Positions 4,807 to 5,006 of a DNA stretch of 5,006 nucleotides are shown here, in pieces. The notes under the pieces are model-generated. The model made no database searches. It saw only the letters and a list, made by a program, of their open reading frames with translations, and had not been told where the DNA came from. The stretch comes from Lachnospiraceae bacterium UBA7481. Lineage in GTDB: Bacteria > Bacillota > Clostridia > Lachnospirales > Lachnospiraceae. The position numbers were made by a program, and so were the translations under genes. Location: assembly GCA_002478505.1 (NCBI GenBank), contig DLOP01000102.1, positions 424 to 5,429 on the forward strand. The letters run 5' to 3'. The first letter of the stretch is position 1; each line of letters starts with the position of its first letter.

Positions 4807-5006
4807 TCAATTCGTTCCTGCCAGGCGAAGCATCTCCTGTAAACGTTGGTTCTCTGCTTTTTGTTTGGCTATCTCCGCCGCCTGTTTGGCTATCTCCGTC
4901 TCCTGCTTGGCTATCTTGGCCTTCTGTTCAGCATTCTCCTCCTTCTGCTCGGCAAGTTCTTCCTTCAATTCCCTGATCTCTGCACTGGGTAGTTTTATTA
5001 ACGGTT
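4807..5006 (-). CDS. C-terminus of a coiled-coil protein (partial, runs off the window)
   Basis: An open minus-strand frame enters at the right edge and ends at TGA 4807-4809, giving 65 visible C-terminal residues; the start lies outside the window. It begins PLIKLPSAEIRELKEELAEQ and ends LQEMLRLAGTN. The middle is a regular Glu/Lys/Ala/Gln-rich heptad array (LAEQKEE, NAEQKAK, IAKQETE, IAKQAAE, IAKQKAE), a strong predicted coiled coil. The globular domain is not visible, so the function cannot be read. Similar charged coiled-coil tails end many PD-(D/E)XK nuclease-type putative transposases (Rpn/PDDEXK_2) in Lachnospiraceae, which would suit the mobile-element context, but this is a guess. 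The hairpin at 4737-4784 probably terminates it. Confidence 0.72.
   Translation of the reverse strand, partial: PLIKLPSAEIRELKEELAEQKEENAEQKAKIAKQETEIAKQAAEIAKQKAENQRLQEMLRLAGTN
4852..4956 (-). repeat. Five in-frame 21-bp units encoding heptads
   Basis: Units lie at 4852-4872, 4873-4893, 4894-4914, 4915-4935 and 4936-4956. The first three share ATAGCCAA at one end and GAG at the other on the minus strand and encode IAKQ-xx-E; the last two are diverged (NAEQKAK, LAEQKEE). Because the unit is exactly seven codons, copy-number change keeps both the frame and the coiled-coil register. Confidence 0.8.

Noticed and set aside
4579..4842. Plus-strand frame of 87 codons across the intron-like region and the hairpin.
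   Set aside because: It reads through the long inverted repeat and overlaps the coiled-coil gene antisense; no start signal or recognisable domain.
4852..4956. CRISPR-like array, considered because of regularly spaced repeats.
   Set aside because: The units are contiguous 21-bp in-frame codon repeats with no spacers; they encode coiled-coil heptads.

Overview
The window looks like the chromosome of a low-to-moderate GC Firmicute, most likely a gut-type Clostridia/Lachnospiraceae. The basis is the strong AGGAGG-type ribosome binding sites, the sigma-A-like TATAAT promoters, the AT-rich intergenic stretches, and gene families common in that group (YdfM-like cation diffusion facilitator, XRE regulator with a TPR-like tail, AAA_14/DUF4143 ATPase). 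This placement is inference; no rRNA or other marker gene is present.

Layout. Bases 57-983 (+) encode a complete cation diffusion facilitator exporter with a predicted Zn-type HD-HD metal site. It converges on a 345-residue XRE/TPR-like regulator (1087-2124, -), with a compact bidirectional terminator between them that runs into the regulator's last codons. Upstream of the regulator, on the same strand, is a 403-residue ATPase with an AAA_14 domain and a DUF4143 nuclease-like tail (2257-3468, -). Each minus-strand gene has its own well-formed promoter. A divergent promoter region (about 3490-3712) separates the ATPase from a small membrane-anchored protein of unknown function (3713-4168, +).

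The right-hand 840 bases look like decaying accessory DNA. They hold a 78-residue gene (4194-4430, -) that appears to have lost its C-terminus to an in-frame stop inside a conserved motif. Next come a stretch resembling a group II intron leader with no reverse transcriptase beside it (about 4553-4735, -), a long near-perfect hairpin (4737-4784), and the C-terminus of a coiled-coil protein built on 7-residue tandem repeats that runs off the window (4807 to beyond 5006, -).

How the genes work together. I see no convincing multi-gene system. The CDF exporter is a stand-alone housekeeping-type transporter. The XRE regulator may control itself and possibly its neighbours: a 12-bp word with a palindromic core is shared between its promoter and the divergent region by the ATPase, but this is only suggestive. 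The most informative observations are the eroded gene, the intron relic and the hairpin clustered at the right end.
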